From the NCBI GenBank assembly GCA_023548195.1, contig JAJHZJ010000014.1, forward strand, positions 13,988,718-14,052,717: DNA of 64,000 nucleotides, read 5' to 3'. Below, in pieces: positions 36,042-47,554 of the stretch (position 1 is the stretch's first letter; each line of letters begins with the position of its first letter). The stretch is from Bettongia penicillata ogilbyi. Its lineage: Eukaryota > Chordata > Mammalia > Diprotodontia > Potoroidae. Both the position numbers and the translations under genes were made by a program. The notes under the pieces were generated by a model, which did no database searches, was not told the origin of the DNA, and saw nothing but the letters and a program-made list of their open reading frames with translations.

Positions 36042-37587
36042 TCCATCCCATCTGGTTGTTTTAAAGGTGCAGCCTCTTCCAGCTACAAGGTTAATGAAAA
36101 GAAGCTGTTCCTACTTACATTACGTGGTAGAGGAACACAGATTATCTTTTACCAGAAGCCAGTCCCTATTGTCCCCCATGTAGGTGCCTTCATGTTAATT
36201 GATCTGCATATGTGCAAAGAAAAGCGCTGTTACCCTCTTCACCCTGTTTGATGTATTTTCCATACCTGGAAAATATACAGGGCATACATTTTGAACACAA
36301 CCCTTGCCTCCTATAGAGCAATATTCTGGGATGATATGATGATCTTTCATTTGCTTTCCCAATGCCATATGGGAGTTTCAAGTAGTCAGTGTTGCATGAT
36401 CATGTATAATCCCACACATACAGACAAAAATAGCAATTCCCAAATGCAAAATTTTGCAGATCCAACAAAACAAGGAATATTGTACAAAGTTTACCAAATA
36501 TTTCTGCCTGCTTGACCTTAACATGTACCTTACAGGGCTGTTCTTTACACAGAAGCAATAGAAAGAACATAGGTGAAAAAAACTGGCTTCCCCTCTTGAA
36601 CCAAAATTTTATCTACTCTGAACTTTCCAAACTACATGGACCTCTTCCCACAGGGATTTGGGATCTGGGTACATGCAGGTGTCATCTATTTCATATGAGA
36701 AAACTGTCCTAAGTGGAAGTTCTATCATGATTCCCTTAGGAATACATAAAACCATCCAACTGGGGTCTAGACAAAAGAAAAAAGTTCCTTTCTATACAGG
36801 GCATATCAAAATTTTCGAGGAGCCCTGGTACAATAAGCAAACCCCACAGAGGTTCTCTGTGCCCTTGTTCTAAAGGGCATCTGAAATTCCCCCATACACG
36901 CCTACGCTGCAAGGATGACGTGGAATTACAGAGTCATCCCACAACCCAAGAAGGAAAGGTTCAGTACAAGAAGTAGCAAAGCTTCTTGTGGATTTTAGGC
37001 AAAGGTATTCTCACCCTAAGAAGTTGCAGGGCATTTTGCTCTTACAAAAAGGCAAAGAATCTAGGTTTATTTAAATGTGAAAAGAACAATATGATTATTT
37101 CTTCTAGGAAGGAGAATTCAATATTTTTTGCATTAAACTTAATATCAATACTTATATAGATCTCAGTAATACTGAAAGTACAAGTATTTAAACAATCAAT
37201 CAATAAATTAAAAGTTTGCAAAAGTACATTAAAGGAACTGATCTGTGAAGGAACCCACACTGGAAAAAATTGACTGTACAATTACATTATAAAACTTTTT
37301 TTTGCCAGTTTCTCTAGGATCTCAAAGTCCAGGGTGTTCAAAATGTGAAATCCTTGCAAGAAAATCTCTCCAGAGGTCCTTACAAATGTGAAGAGCCCAA
37401 TTTTAGCTGAGATAAAGGGTTCCATATAATAGTGACCTTGCTCTCCCTTCCTTAAAAACTAGGTATGTTACAATTCACTCCACTCCTAGGATTCTTTAGT
37501 ATCCTTGAGTGTGGTGGTGGTGGTATTAGTCACGTACTATCTCTCTAACATGGGCTCAACTTAAGAGTCAGATTAGCTTTCAAAAAA
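35906..37587. other. Region between the two LTR-like repeats
   Basis: It starts with a GA microsatellite (35968-36038) and then holds 1.5 kb with several short plus-strand frames (36039-36251, 36291-36515, 36512-36712, 36658-36873) with no similarity I recognise. If the flanking repeats are LTRs this is the worn internal part; otherwise it is unique sequence. Confidence 0.4.
35968..36038. repeat. (GA)n microsatellite
   Basis: About 35 GA units in an unbroken purine run. Open frames across it on both strands are repeat artefacts. Confidence 0.97.
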
Positions 37588-38080
37588 ATGAATATTTACT
37601 TCAAAGGTATGGCAAGAACAAACATCTCCACTAAAAAATCCTTGTGGGGCAGGGGGTATAATTCCTTTATACTCTGTTGGTCTCTGGAGAGGGAAGAATG
37701 ATCAGATTCACAACTTAGCTCAGTTCTAATATAGACCAGTTTCATCAAGTTTTAAATTCAACTTCCCTCTCTCTTTTCCTTTTCCCTCTGTCTCAGACCC
37801 TAATTTCTTATGGTTTCCTTCTGGGCTTATAACAATGTCTGGTCTGAAATGCTATCTCAAAAGTCACTATACCTAGACCTCCTGGGTCTAGGGACTCTGT
37901 TGCCTGCACCTAGATCTGAAATGGGCAATCAAAACAGAACAAAAACTCAAAACTGCTTGCCATGGTTATAAGGCCTAAGAGGTGTGTGTGTGTGTATGTG
38001 TGTGTCTTCCCCCAGTTCAGCCCATGGTGCTAATGATATGGGTGAATAGAACATACCACACCTTGAATATTGTGAAAAAA
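37588..38080 (+). repeat. LTR-like direct repeat, copy 2
   Basis: This is the partner of 35473-35905, with the same order of shared blocks and many substitutions and small indels. It contains a GT-rich run at 37981-38005 that copy 1 lacks. Confidence 0.55.
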
Positions 38081-39103
38081 GCTCTCTAAGTAATTTCTTT
38101 CTTCTGAGTTGATACAATGGAATAAAATGAAACCCAACAAAAAACATGAAAATACCTGATTTTATCCCATTATATTTCTTTAGGGGATGCTTATGAAGAG
38201 GTTCCTGAAAAGACGATCCAAAATATGGTGTTAGAATGAATTCATTTATTTAGATTGGAATGGATGTCACATAATAGTGTCAACTCTCACTTAACATACA
38301 ATGATCATACTGAAATAGCTTGTGAAATGATAAAAAGTTTGGCAAGAATTCTTAGTAGACCTTTTACCTTCTGAAATGGCCAAATTGGAGGCCAGTGGAG
38401 TAAGGCAACCAATGGATGAAATGATAAATGCCATCATAGATACCCCATGACCTTCGTTTCAAGTATACTCTTCTTTATATTTGCATAATAATTTAACAAA
38501 CTTGAATTCTTTTGCTGATTCTATGTCCACTCAATGGCCTATAGCTAATCTGCACTTTGTTTGACTCATTACATCTAATTCAGGGCCATCTTATCACTGG
38601 ATATACAATAAATGCTTATTAATAGTTATGTAAAGAGCACCCAAATAGTTCATGTATGCAGTAGTATCACACGAAAGGAGAGATCTCTAACAACAAATCA
38701 CCACTTTTTGAGTTATAAACGTTGTATTGAGGGAGGGAAGTAAAGAGCAGGCTCCCCTATTTTGCTCTGGTCAGAGTGATTTATCTGTAACCCTGGCCAA
38801 TTATAGGGAAATATGTGACTTTGGGATGATGTAGCAAACCCTGTAGAGTTCCTTGGTCTAAACTCCTTGATGTCTGGGGAGGAGAGAGGGTATCTCAAAA
38901 CTGTATCAAAGCAGATTAATCACTAAGCCAGGAGAAGAGATCCACTTAGAGAACTTTAAAATAGAGAGCCTTCCCTCTAGCTCTCTCTTTCCATCTGCTG
39001 AGTAAGTTAATAGTATCTGAGTATCCCTCATTTTGCCTGGCCAAACATGAGTAAGCCCCAAAGTTAAACCTCACCTCAGAGTATTTCTTGTTGTATTCAT
39101 CCT
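38081..39103. other. Stretch without recognised features
   Basis: AT-rich sequence with no gene. The short minus-strand frame at 38713-38898 has no recognisable similarity. Confidence 0.45.
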
Positions 39104-39540
39104 TTGTTGCCGAAGAAGACCATTCTATCAGAGAAACGATGGTATGACTTGCACTTGTCTTTGTTTGGATTGAGGGAGGGCTGTGCAGGTCACCAGCCTC
39201 ACTTTCTCCTCCTGAGCCATCAGAGTCCAGTGATCAAATATTTGTCAGGATGACTGAAGATGACCCAGGATGCAATAGGAGATCTTGGCCCCTTTAGGCC
39301 AACGTCTATTGACGAAGTCACTTAGGGTGAGGTAATACCCATTCAATGGGCTACTTTAAGAAGTAGCTGGCGATGGCCTCTTTAATGAGGCATAGAAAAA
39401 AAGGACATCAGGCTGGGAGGGAAATAGCAACACTTACTATTGATAATCACTCTTAAGCCAGGAGGGTCCAGAAGCTAGCCCTTAGATAGGGGCCTAGTGT
39501 TCTCTAATGTATGAGCTTCAGAGTGCAGTAGGTTTAAGGT
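39104..39540 (-). mobile_element. Marsupial interspersed repeat related to 14410-15225
   Basis: The reverse complement matches 14779-15220 along its whole length: 'aaaaccttaaacctactgca', the 'gagtgattatca' block, 'tcattaaagaggccat', 'cctcaccctaagtga', 'gcatcctgggtcat' and 'atggtcttcttcggcaa'. It abuts the (GGAAA)n tract at the position where the other copy has its pyrimidine block. Confidence 0.8.
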
Positions 39541-39710
39541 TTTGAGAAAGGAAAAGAAGGGAAGGGAAGGGAAGGAAAGAAAGGGAAGGAAAGGGAAGGA
39601 AAGGAAAGGAAAGGAAAGGAAAGGGAAGGAAAGGAAAGGAAAGGAAAGGGAAGGAAAGGAAAGGAAAGGAAAGGAAAGGAAAGGAAAGGAAAGGAAAGGA
39701 AAGGAAAGGA
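39541..39710. repeat. (GGAAA)n pure-purine tract
   Basis: About 165 bp of plus-strand purines in GGAAA and GGGAA units. It belongs to the adjacent repeat. Frames of 71 and 81 codons on the two strands are artefacts of the repeat. Confidence 0.97.
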
Positions 39711-40440
39711 CTTTCAGAGTCAGAGGACATCACAACTCTTACAAACCAGTGTATTGGAAATTAACAAAAGGTGTGAGCCTCCCCTAATCAAACTTTCCTT
39801 AATGGGCAGACCCATAAATCGGTGGGAAAATCTTTAACTCTCTCATTACCATTACACAAAGGAACAAGTGCATGTTTTACTGGAAGAGGCCAGATTCAGT
39901 CTTATCCAACACCCTGCTTCACTTCCAAATGGAATACTTTGTTTCAGTGTATTTTCAGCAGTTGCTCAGTTCATATATTCTTGTAAGAAACATAGCTATG
40001 TATATTGAAGTCAAGCTCATCAGAAAGTGAATTCAACATCATTAAACTCTCAAGTCCAAGTTTTACAAGTCATTTCCAATCACTCCTAAATGTTGTTATA
40101 TTTATTTCAAAGAGGGAATATTCCCTTTAGTACTTGGGTGCTTTTGAATAAAAAGTCACAAATCAGTCATATTAGATATTATGGGGTTATTTGAAGATGT
40201 TGAATGTTGTTTTCTTTAAACACTCATTTTACACTTGGGTTTCTAAGCTGGCTTAGTGTTGAGAAATGAATCAGAAATTCTAACCATGGAAATAGAAAAT
40301 GGACATAGTTACAAAATTTCCCATTGTACATTACTGGAGCCTAGCAATTTTGATTTTGATTGGCTGAACAGATCTTATTTCAAAGAGGGAAAGCATATTT
40401 ATTTAGAAAACACAATCAATTTATAAGATGACACACATTC
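39711..40440. other. AT-rich stretch before HAL1 copy A
   Basis: No gene or assignable repeat. The final 14 bases (40427-40440) are the 5' target-site duplication of HAL1 copy A. Confidence 0.5.
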
Positions 40441-41099
40441 AGGGTGGAGACAAGATGACAGAGTAGAAAGATGCATATACTCTAACGCTTCCCCCACAGC
40501 CCACAAAATACCTATAAAAGATGACTCTCACCAAATTCTAGAACAGCAGAAGCCACAGAACAACAGAGTGAAAGAGGTTTCCAGCCAAAGGTAACCTGGA
40601 AGGCCAACAGCAAATCTATCTCATGGGATTCTGAATGGAGTGGAGCCCAGCCCTAGCCATGTGGCACTGGGAGGAATAGGACCTGAACAGGCCTCCAAGG
40701 CAGAATTCTCTGCAGGGTGGGTCCCAGATCCCTCAACCCATAAGGGACAAAGAAAGCTCCAAAGGTCAGTGTGGGAGGGCTTTCCCAGCTAGGTGAGAGG
40801 GAAACAGGGTTCCCCCAATATTGGCCTCAGGCAGTGGCAGCAGCAGCAGCAGCAGTGGAAGTGGCTACACAGAAGCAGCTTGATTCCATTGTCTAGGCAG
40901 CTCAGTTTAAAGCCTCTGGCAAAATTGAGCAACTGATCTGAACCTCAACCCTCAGTGGTGGCCCCACCCCCATCCAAAGCCATTGGGAGAGTTAAGCAGA
41001 TGATCTGAATCTCAGCCTTGAGCATGGTACTGGGGAGGAGAAGCACTAGGATCCCCCCTCTTGATGAAGAATTCAGAAGTCAAGTAACTGGCTGAGAAA

Positions 41100-42108
41100 A
41101 TGCCCAAAGAAGGGAAAAAAATAAGACCATAGAAGGTTACTTTCTTGGTGAACAGGTGTGTCCTTCCATCTTTTCGGATGAGGAAGAACAAGGCATACTG
41201 TCAGAGGAAGTCAAGGCCTCTGCCTCCAGTTCTTCCAAAATGAATATGAAATGGGCTTATGCCATAGAAGAGCTTGAAAAGCATGTCAGCAGAGTGCTAA
41301 AGGAGAACCAAAAAAATACTGAGGAAAATAACACTTGTAAGAAGAGGCTAACTCAATTGGAAAAAGAAGTCCAAAAAGCCAGTGAGGAGAAAGAGATTTT
41401 AAAAAGCAGAATTAGCCAAATGGAAAAGAAGTTTCAAAAGCTCACTGAACAAAATAGTTCTTTAAAAGAGACAGTCGAGTTCAGGGAAGCTAATGACTAT
41501 GAGATAAAACAAGAAATTAGAAAACAAAACCAAAAGATTGAGAAAACAGAAGATAATGTGAAACATCTCATTGGAAAAAACAACTGATCCAGGAGGGACC
41601 ATTTAAAAATTATGGGACTACCTGAAAGCCATGATCAAATAAAGAGCCTAGATACTATCTTTCATGGAATCATGAAGGAAAATTGCCCTGATATTCTAGA
41701 ACCAGAGGGCAAAATAAATATTGAAAGAATCCACTATCACCTCCTGAAAAACACTCAAAAAGAGAAACTCTAGGAATATTGTGGCCAAATTTCAGTTCCA
41801 AGGTCAAGGAGAAAATACTGCAAGCATCTAGAAAGAAACAATTAGAGTACTGTGGAAATACAATCAGGATAACACAAGATCTGGCAGCTTCTTCATTAGG
41901 GAATTGAAGGACTTGGAATAGGATATTCCAGAAGTCAAAGGAACAGGGATTAAAACCAAGAATCACCTACTCAGCAAAACTGAGTATAATATTTCAAGGG
42001 AATAAATGGTCATTCAATGATATAGAGGATTTTCAAGCATTCTTGATGAAAAGACCAGGACCGAAGAGAAAATTTGACTTTCAAACACAAGAATCAAGAG
42101 AAGTATGA
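41100..42108 (+). pseudogene. HAL1 copy A ORF1 (L1 ORF1p-like), broken
   Basis: It starts MPKEGKKIRP and meets a stop at codon 11, then shows a 'KTIEGYF'-like N-terminal motif shared by the other copies. The longest open part (41156-41587) encodes a charged coiled coil with heptads such as 'LTQLEKEVQKASEEKEILKS' and 'ISQMEKKFQKLTEQNSSLKE'. After a frameshift near 41580 come the RRM-side 'MGLPESHDQ'-type segment and the C-terminal 'YCGNTIRITQDLAAS'-type domain, again in broken frames. L1 ORF1 protein is a trimeric RNA-binding chaperone. This copy could not make a full one. Confidence 0.85.
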
Positions 42109-42232
42109 AAAGGTAAACAGGAAAGAGAAATCAAAAAGGACTTTCTAAAGCTGAATTATTTACATTCCTACATGGAAAGATAATATTTGTAACTCTTGAG
42201 ACTTTTTTTAGTATTGGGGTAGGTGAAGGTAT

Positions 42233-42233
<1 letters not shown>

Positions 42234-42275
<42 letters not shown>
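42234..42275. repeat. (CA)n microsatellite inside HAL1 copy A
   Basis: About 20 CA units lie 125 bp after the ORF1 stop. Copies C and D carry TG/CA repeats at the same place, so it is part of the family structure. Confidence 0.95.
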
Positions 42276-42277
<2 letters not shown>

Positions 42278-43604
42278 ATAGACAGAGAGTAAAGGTTGAG
42301 TTGAATCAGAAGAGATATCCATAAAAAAATAAAATAAAAATTAAAGGGTGAGGGAGGAAAATACTGGGAGCAGAATGCGAGAAATGGAATGGGGCAGGTT
42401 ATAACTCATAAAAGAGATAAGAAAAATCTTGTTCCATGGAGGAGAAAAGGAGGAAGGTGAGAGGGGAAAAGTGGCTTAAAGAGGGAATAACATGCTCACT
42501 AAATTTGATATGAAAATCTATCTTACACTATAGGAAAGTAGGGGGGAGGGGATAAGTGGGATGAGGGGAATGATAGAGGGGAGGGCAAATGGGAGAAGGG
42601 AGTAACTAGAAGTAAACATTTTGGGAAGGGACAATGTCGTTGAGAGAATTTAAAAAAGGGGGGACAGGGTAGGATAGAGGGCAATATAGTTGGTATTACA
42701 CAACACAACTATTATGGTAGTCTTTTGCAAAATGACACATATATATCCTGTATTGAATTGCTTGCCTTCTCAGTGGAGATGGGTGGGGAAGGAAGGAGAG
42801 AGAGAAGTTGAAATTCAAAGTATGAGAAATCAATGTTGAGAATTATTATTGCATAAAACTGGGAAACAAGAAACACAGATAATGGGGTATAGAAATTTAT
42901 CTTGCTCTACAAGAAAAGAGAGAAGATAGGGATAAAGGAAGGGTGGGATGTGGTAGAAGGAAGAGTATATTGAGGGAAGGGGTAATCAGAATACAAGGTA
43001 TTATGGGGTGGGGGGAGGGGAGAGATGGGGAGAAAAATTGGAACTCAAAATTTTGTGGAAATGTATGTTGAAATAAAAAAATAAAAAATGATGACACATT
43101 CTTACAAAGGCATAAGATCTGACATCTGAAATTTCTTATTCTTGCTACTAGTTAGATTTGTGCAAAAAAGTTCTCTCTTTACTCTCTTCCTCCACTTTCT
43201 CTCATCAAATATTTCTCTTTCCCCACCCCTCAAACAATAGCATCTCATTGGGATTTAGAATATGAATCTAAACCAGTGTTATCTTTGTGTACATCAAATT
43301 GACCTGAATTGCTTTCTTCAACATATACATGGGCTGACAGGTGCTTGGAACATTCAATTATTACTATATATTTTTTGTTTTTCCATAACCCTGGTCATTT
43401 CCATCATACTTGGTCATGGAACTCAGCAATTCTACTTTCTTGTAATGTACAACCAAAAATTTCTGGAGAAGCAAGAATCCTTAAATGAAGGACAGTCTCA
43501 TTGGTGCATGAGGTTTTGATACCATGCAAAAGACATAGCAAAACCTATTTAGGTCCTTAATTTGGCATTGATTTGTGCTGAAAGAATTAGAGTATCATTT
43601 TCTT

Positions 43605-46082
43605 TTTTTACTTTTAAATTACTTAATTAATTTTTAGTTTTAAGATTTCATTTACACAAGATTTTGAGTTCCAAATTTTCTCCCCCTCTCTCCCCTTCCC
43701 AACCTCAAAATGGCATGCATTTTTATTACACCTTCTCCCAATCTCCCCTCCCTTTTATCTCCTCCCACCTTATCCCATTCCCCCTTACTTTCTTGTAGTA
43801 CAAGATAGATTTCTACACCCCATTGCCTATATATCTTATTTCCCAGTTGTATGTAAAAATAATTTTTAACATTTGTTTTTAAAACTTTCAGTTCCATATT
43901 CTCTTTCTTCTTCCCTTCTTACCTATCATTGAGAAGGCAAGCAATTCAGTATAGGTTGTACAAATGTAATTATGCAATGCACTTCCATAATTGTGTTGTG
44001 AAAGACTAACTATATCTCCCTCCATCCTATTCTGCCTCCAAGTAATGCTATTTTCAACTTTGACCCTGTCCTTTTTCAGAAGTGTTTGCTTCTAACTACC
44101 CTCCCCCTTGATAATTTGCCCTCCCCTATCCCTTTCCCCCTTACTTTCCTGTAGGGTAAGCTATGCAACTGAGTGTGTATGTTATTCCTTCCTTAAGCCA
44201 AATCTGATGAAAGTAAGGTTCACTATTTCCCTCTTACCTCCCCCTGTTCCCATCCTTTCTGAAACCTTTTTCTTGACTCTTTTATGTGGGATAATTTTTC
44301 CCATTCTATTTCTCCCTTTCTCCTTCTCCCAATATATTTCTCTTTCACTCCATAATTTTACTTTTTAGATATCATCCCTTTGTATTCAATTCACCCTGTG
44401 TCATCTCTCTCTCTCTGTATATGCATATATATATACACACAAGAGAACAATGAAATATATATATGTATAATATATACCTATATATTATATATACATATAC
44501 ATATATATATATACATATTTCATGGTTCTCTTGAGTTTTGCAGATGAAAGTCAATTTTCTATTCTGTTCTGATCTTTTCACTAGGATTTTCACCACTTGA
44601 AAGTTCTCTATGTCATTGAAGTTCCTTTTTTTACCCCCTGAAGTTTTACTCAGTTTTTCTGGGTAGATGATTCTTAGTTTTAATCCTACCTCCTTTAACC
44701 TCTGGAATATCATATATGACACCCTCCAATTCCTTAAAGTAGGAGCTGCTAGATCTTGTGTTATCCTGATTGTATTTCCACAATACTTAAATTCTTTCTT
44801 TCTGGCTGCTTCCAATATTTTCTCCTTGACCTAGGAACTCTGGACTTTGGCTACAATATTCCTAGGAGTTTTACATTTGGGATCTTTTTCAAGAAGTTAT
44901 TGGTGGATTCTTTCTATTTCTATTTTCCCCTGTGGTTCTAGAATATCAGAGCAGTTTTCCTTGATAATTTCTTGAAAGATGATATCTAGGCTTTTTTTTT
45001 GATCATGGTTGTCGGGTAGTCCAATAATTTTTAAAATTAGCTCTCCTGGATCTATTTTCCAGATCAGGGGTTTTTCCAATGTGATATTTCACATCATCTT
45101 CTATTTTTTCATTCTTTTGGTTGTTTTACAATTTCTTAATTTTTCACAGTTATTAATTTACATTTGCTCCATTCTAAGGAATTATTTTCTTCAGTGAGCT
45201 TTTGGACTTCCTTTTCCATTTGACCAATCCTGATTTTTAAGGTATCCTTTTCCTCATTGGCTTTTTGAACCTCTTTTGCCATTTGGATTAGTCTATTTTT
45301 TAAAGTGTTATTTTCTTCAGTATTTTTTTGGGTCTCCTTTAGCAAACTGTTGACTAGTTTTTCATGATTTTTTTGTATCACTCTCATTTCATTTTCAAAA
45401 TCCTTTATGAGCTCTTCCATGGCCTGTAACCAATTCATATTTTTCTTGGAGGCTTTGGTTGTGTTTTGTTCTTCTTTGTCACCAAAGTAAGATTCTATAG
45501 TCTGACTTTTGTCCTCTGTTTGCTCATCTTCCCAACCAAATACTTGACTTTCAAATGCTTTGTCAAGGTAGGACTCTACCTCCAGTGTAAGTGCATGTGG
45601 GTTTACTGGTTCAGGCTTTAGGGTTTTTGTATCAGCTGCTCAATCCCCAACATCTGTGGTCCCAGAGCTCCAGAAGTTGCTGCTGCTGCTGTGGTGCCAC
45701 CTCCTCCTCCACCCTGGGGGCTGAGGCAGTACCCCAGCAAGACCATGCCCTTCTCCCCTCATGTCTGACAGTTTTCCCACTGACCTTCTATGCTTTCTTC
45801 ATCATTTGTGGATTGAGAAGTCTGGAAAGTGCCATTGCTGCCAGTGATTCGGTTCCTTGAGACCTGCTCTGCCTCATATGTGCTGGGGCAGCCCATGCTG
45901 AACCGTGCACCACTCCTAGCCCAGTGCAACTAATACTTCCTTTTGAACTTCCAGGCTGTCATGGATTGGAGATCTGCCTCACTCCATCATTTTGTGAGTC
46001 AGGTTTTAAAAGTATTTGCACAGGTTTGGGGGAAGAGCTCAAGCAGATGCCTATTTTTAGTCTTCCATCTTGGTTCTGCCCC
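43605..46082 (-). mobile_element. HAL1-like half-LINE, copy B, full length
   Basis: Same architecture as copy A in the opposite orientation: 5' end at 46082 ('ggggcagaaccaagatggaa' on the minus strand), ORF1, a TA-rich simple repeat (44410-44520) and a purine-rich 3'UTR with an A-rich tail. A perfect 18-bp TSD, TTAGAGTATCATTTTCTT on the plus strand, lies at 43587-43604 and 46083-46100. Read on the minus strand the target is CTT/AAGAAAA, an L1-endonuclease-like site. No ORF2. Confidence 0.92.
44524..45527 (-). pseudogene. HAL1 copy B ORF1, broken
   Basis: It runs from an ATG at 45527 through a 'TIESYFGD'-type motif, a coiled coil (45438-45136, 'NTLKNRLIQMAKEVQKANEE'), an RRM-like piece (45079-44897, containing 'IIGLPDNHDQKKSLDIIFQE') and a C-terminal domain (44815-44524, 'YCGNTIRITQDLAAPTLRNW'). 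At least two frameshifts separate these parts. The 3' end is approximate, because the natural stop is lost and the frame reads on to 44372. Confidence 0.8.
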
Positions 46083-46100
46083 TTAGAGTATCATTTTCTT

Positions 46101-46826
46101 AAGAAAATTTTTTCATTTTTAATCAGAGAAATATTTTCTATAATAATGTTTTTAAAAATCCAAAATATATTTTGATGTAGTCTAAAAAATTTCCTTCAAG
46201 GGAAAGCTTTTTTAAAAAAGTGAAATCTCAGTCTGAAATTAACTCTTTAGTTTTATTCTCTGAAAGATATCTCAGCAACTAGTTATCAGATCTTTTCAAA
46301 TATAAATTGCCTTGGCTTATCATGTTGTATCAAGTAAATACAATACAACCTAATGATTATATGAAATATAATTACATAACTATATAAACTATACAGTTTA
46401 GTATGAGCCAGAATTTTTCTGTGTAGTCTAGAGCAACAAAATGAGTAGAGGGAAGATTTTTAATATCATTTTTTCAAATTCATAGTTTTCAAAAAGGAAG
46501 ACTTTTTTCTTTAGTATGAACTTACTGACTTTAATATCATATATTAAGGGAGTTGTGATGTTTCAGTTACAAATTAATTAGAATTAAAAATCAATAGAAA
46601 AGTAGAAGAAAAAACTAGAATTATCTGGGCTTAATACTATAGTCATCTTTCTTGAGCCCTTGAGAAGTATGGTTTCCTCAATATGATCATTCCTATATGA
46701 TGTTTACTGCAAGTGAAGCAAACTAAAAGTGGGAAAATGGTAATCATCTTGAACGATATAGTGCAATTATTAGCCGATGCTATTTTTTCACACTTGTTCT
46801 GTACCACCAATCATGGTTTTGAGAGG
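46101..46826. other. AT-rich stretch between HAL1 copy B and the provirus
   Basis: No gene. The last six bases (46821-46826, GAGAGG) are the 5' target-site duplication of the provirus. Confidence 0.6.
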
Positions 46827-47398
46827 TGTCAGGGGCCGTCCCCGAACCTCCTGGGCAGAGAGGTAACAGCAGGAGTCTATACCCGTCCCTCCCCCCGGCA
46901 ATCACGCGCCTCACCCGTGACTTCCGGGCTAAGGGTGCAGGAAAGGCTCGTGTACAAGGCACGATACCGCCCTCGAGGAGGTGCTGAGGGAGCCCCAGTA
47001 AGAGTAAAACACACCTGGCCACCTGTGATAGGACCAAGCAGATGGTCCAAGTGGGGAGGGAAGGTCCAGAGAGACTCCTGCCCTATTGCCACAGGACACA
47101 ACCAGCTAAGGGGAGGGGGCTGGGGCGACAGCAGGCTGAGCTCTCCAATCAGGGGCCGGATAGCAAGAACCAGAAGGGATAAGGATAAAAGGCAATGCCC
47201 TGAGGGAGTTCGGTGGGACTGGGCTGATGTGAACTGCTGAATAAACATCTGCATTGCTCTACCACTCTGGCTCGTGCTTGGTTTCCACCTGTACTCCTGC
47301 CCCCGGGGTCGGGCCCAGAGACGTCTGAAGCTGCGAGAAGCAGAGCGAGGGGTTACTACTCACCGGGAGGGTCGGCCGGGGATCGTGAGCCCCGGACA
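46827..47398 (+). repeat. Proviral 5' LTR
   Basis: Starts TGTCAGGGGC and ends CCCCGGACA. A TATA-like GGATAAAAGG lies at 47183-47192 and the polyadenylation signal AATAAA at 47240-47245, giving the U3-R-U5 order. The sequence is GC-rich, unlike its surroundings, and retains many CpGs, in keeping with a young insertion. Long frames on both strands across it reflect GC content only. Confidence 0.95.
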
Positions 47399-47400
47399 AC

Positions 47401-47419
47401 TGGCGCCTCCAACAGGGAC
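47401..47419 (+). promoter_or_regulatory. Primer-binding site, lysine tRNA type
   Basis: Two bases after the LTR, 'tggcgcc' and 'aacagggac' match the two ends of the tRNA-Lys(UUU) complement. The middle reads 'tcc' where 'cg' is expected, so the site is recognisable but imperfect. Confidence 0.7.
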
Positions 47420-47433
47420 TGTGATGGACGTGG

Positions 47434-47443
47434 TGAGGTGAGT
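47434..47443 (+). promoter_or_regulatory. Probable major splice donor
   Basis: GAG/GTGAGT lies between the primer-binding site and gag, with the cut predicted after 47437. This is the usual place of the retroviral donor used to make env mRNA. Confidence 0.6.
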
Positions 47444-47554
47444 AACTCGCCTATCCCTCGCGGGCGGGGGTAGAAGAGCCAAGCACCCGGGGATTGCCTG
47501 AGCAGAGCAAAAGTTAAAGATTTACCCGAGGCTCCCCGAAGGCAGAAATTAAAT

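Larger units (their letters stand above)
40441..43089 (+). mobile_element. HAL1-like half-LINE, copy A, full length
   Basis: The element has a GC-richer 5' leader starting 'gggtggagacaagatgacag', one ORF1 (41100-42108, broken), a CA microsatellite and a roughly 900-bp purine-rich 3'UTR ending in an A-rich tail with AATAAA-like motifs. No ORF2 is present between ORF1 and the tail. The flanks carry a probable TSD: GATGACACACATTC (40427-40440) and GATGACACATTC (43090-43101), differing by one CA unit. ORF1-only L1 relatives with this layout are known as HAL1 and need L1 ORF2 protein from elsewhere to move. Confidence 0.85.

Noticed and set aside
35840..36064. Frames across the GA repeat
   Set aside because: Arg-Glu and Ser-Leu repeats from a dinucleotide run; no coding evidence.
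39518..39787. Frames of 71 and 81 codons in the GGAAA tract
   Set aside because: The translations are pure Lys/Glu/Arg/Gly or Ser/Phe/Pro/Leu repeats, produced by the microsatellite.
40441..43089. A normal L1 with ORF2 deleted at this locus
   Set aside because: Three other copies with independent insertion sites share the same ORF1-to-3'UTR junction, so the ORF1-only layout belongs to the family.
46713..47254. Long open frames on both strands (175 codons plus, 125 codons minus), repeated at 52748-53060
   Set aside because: They lie in the GC-rich LTRs, and the same frames appear in both LTRs. High GC content explains the lack of stops.
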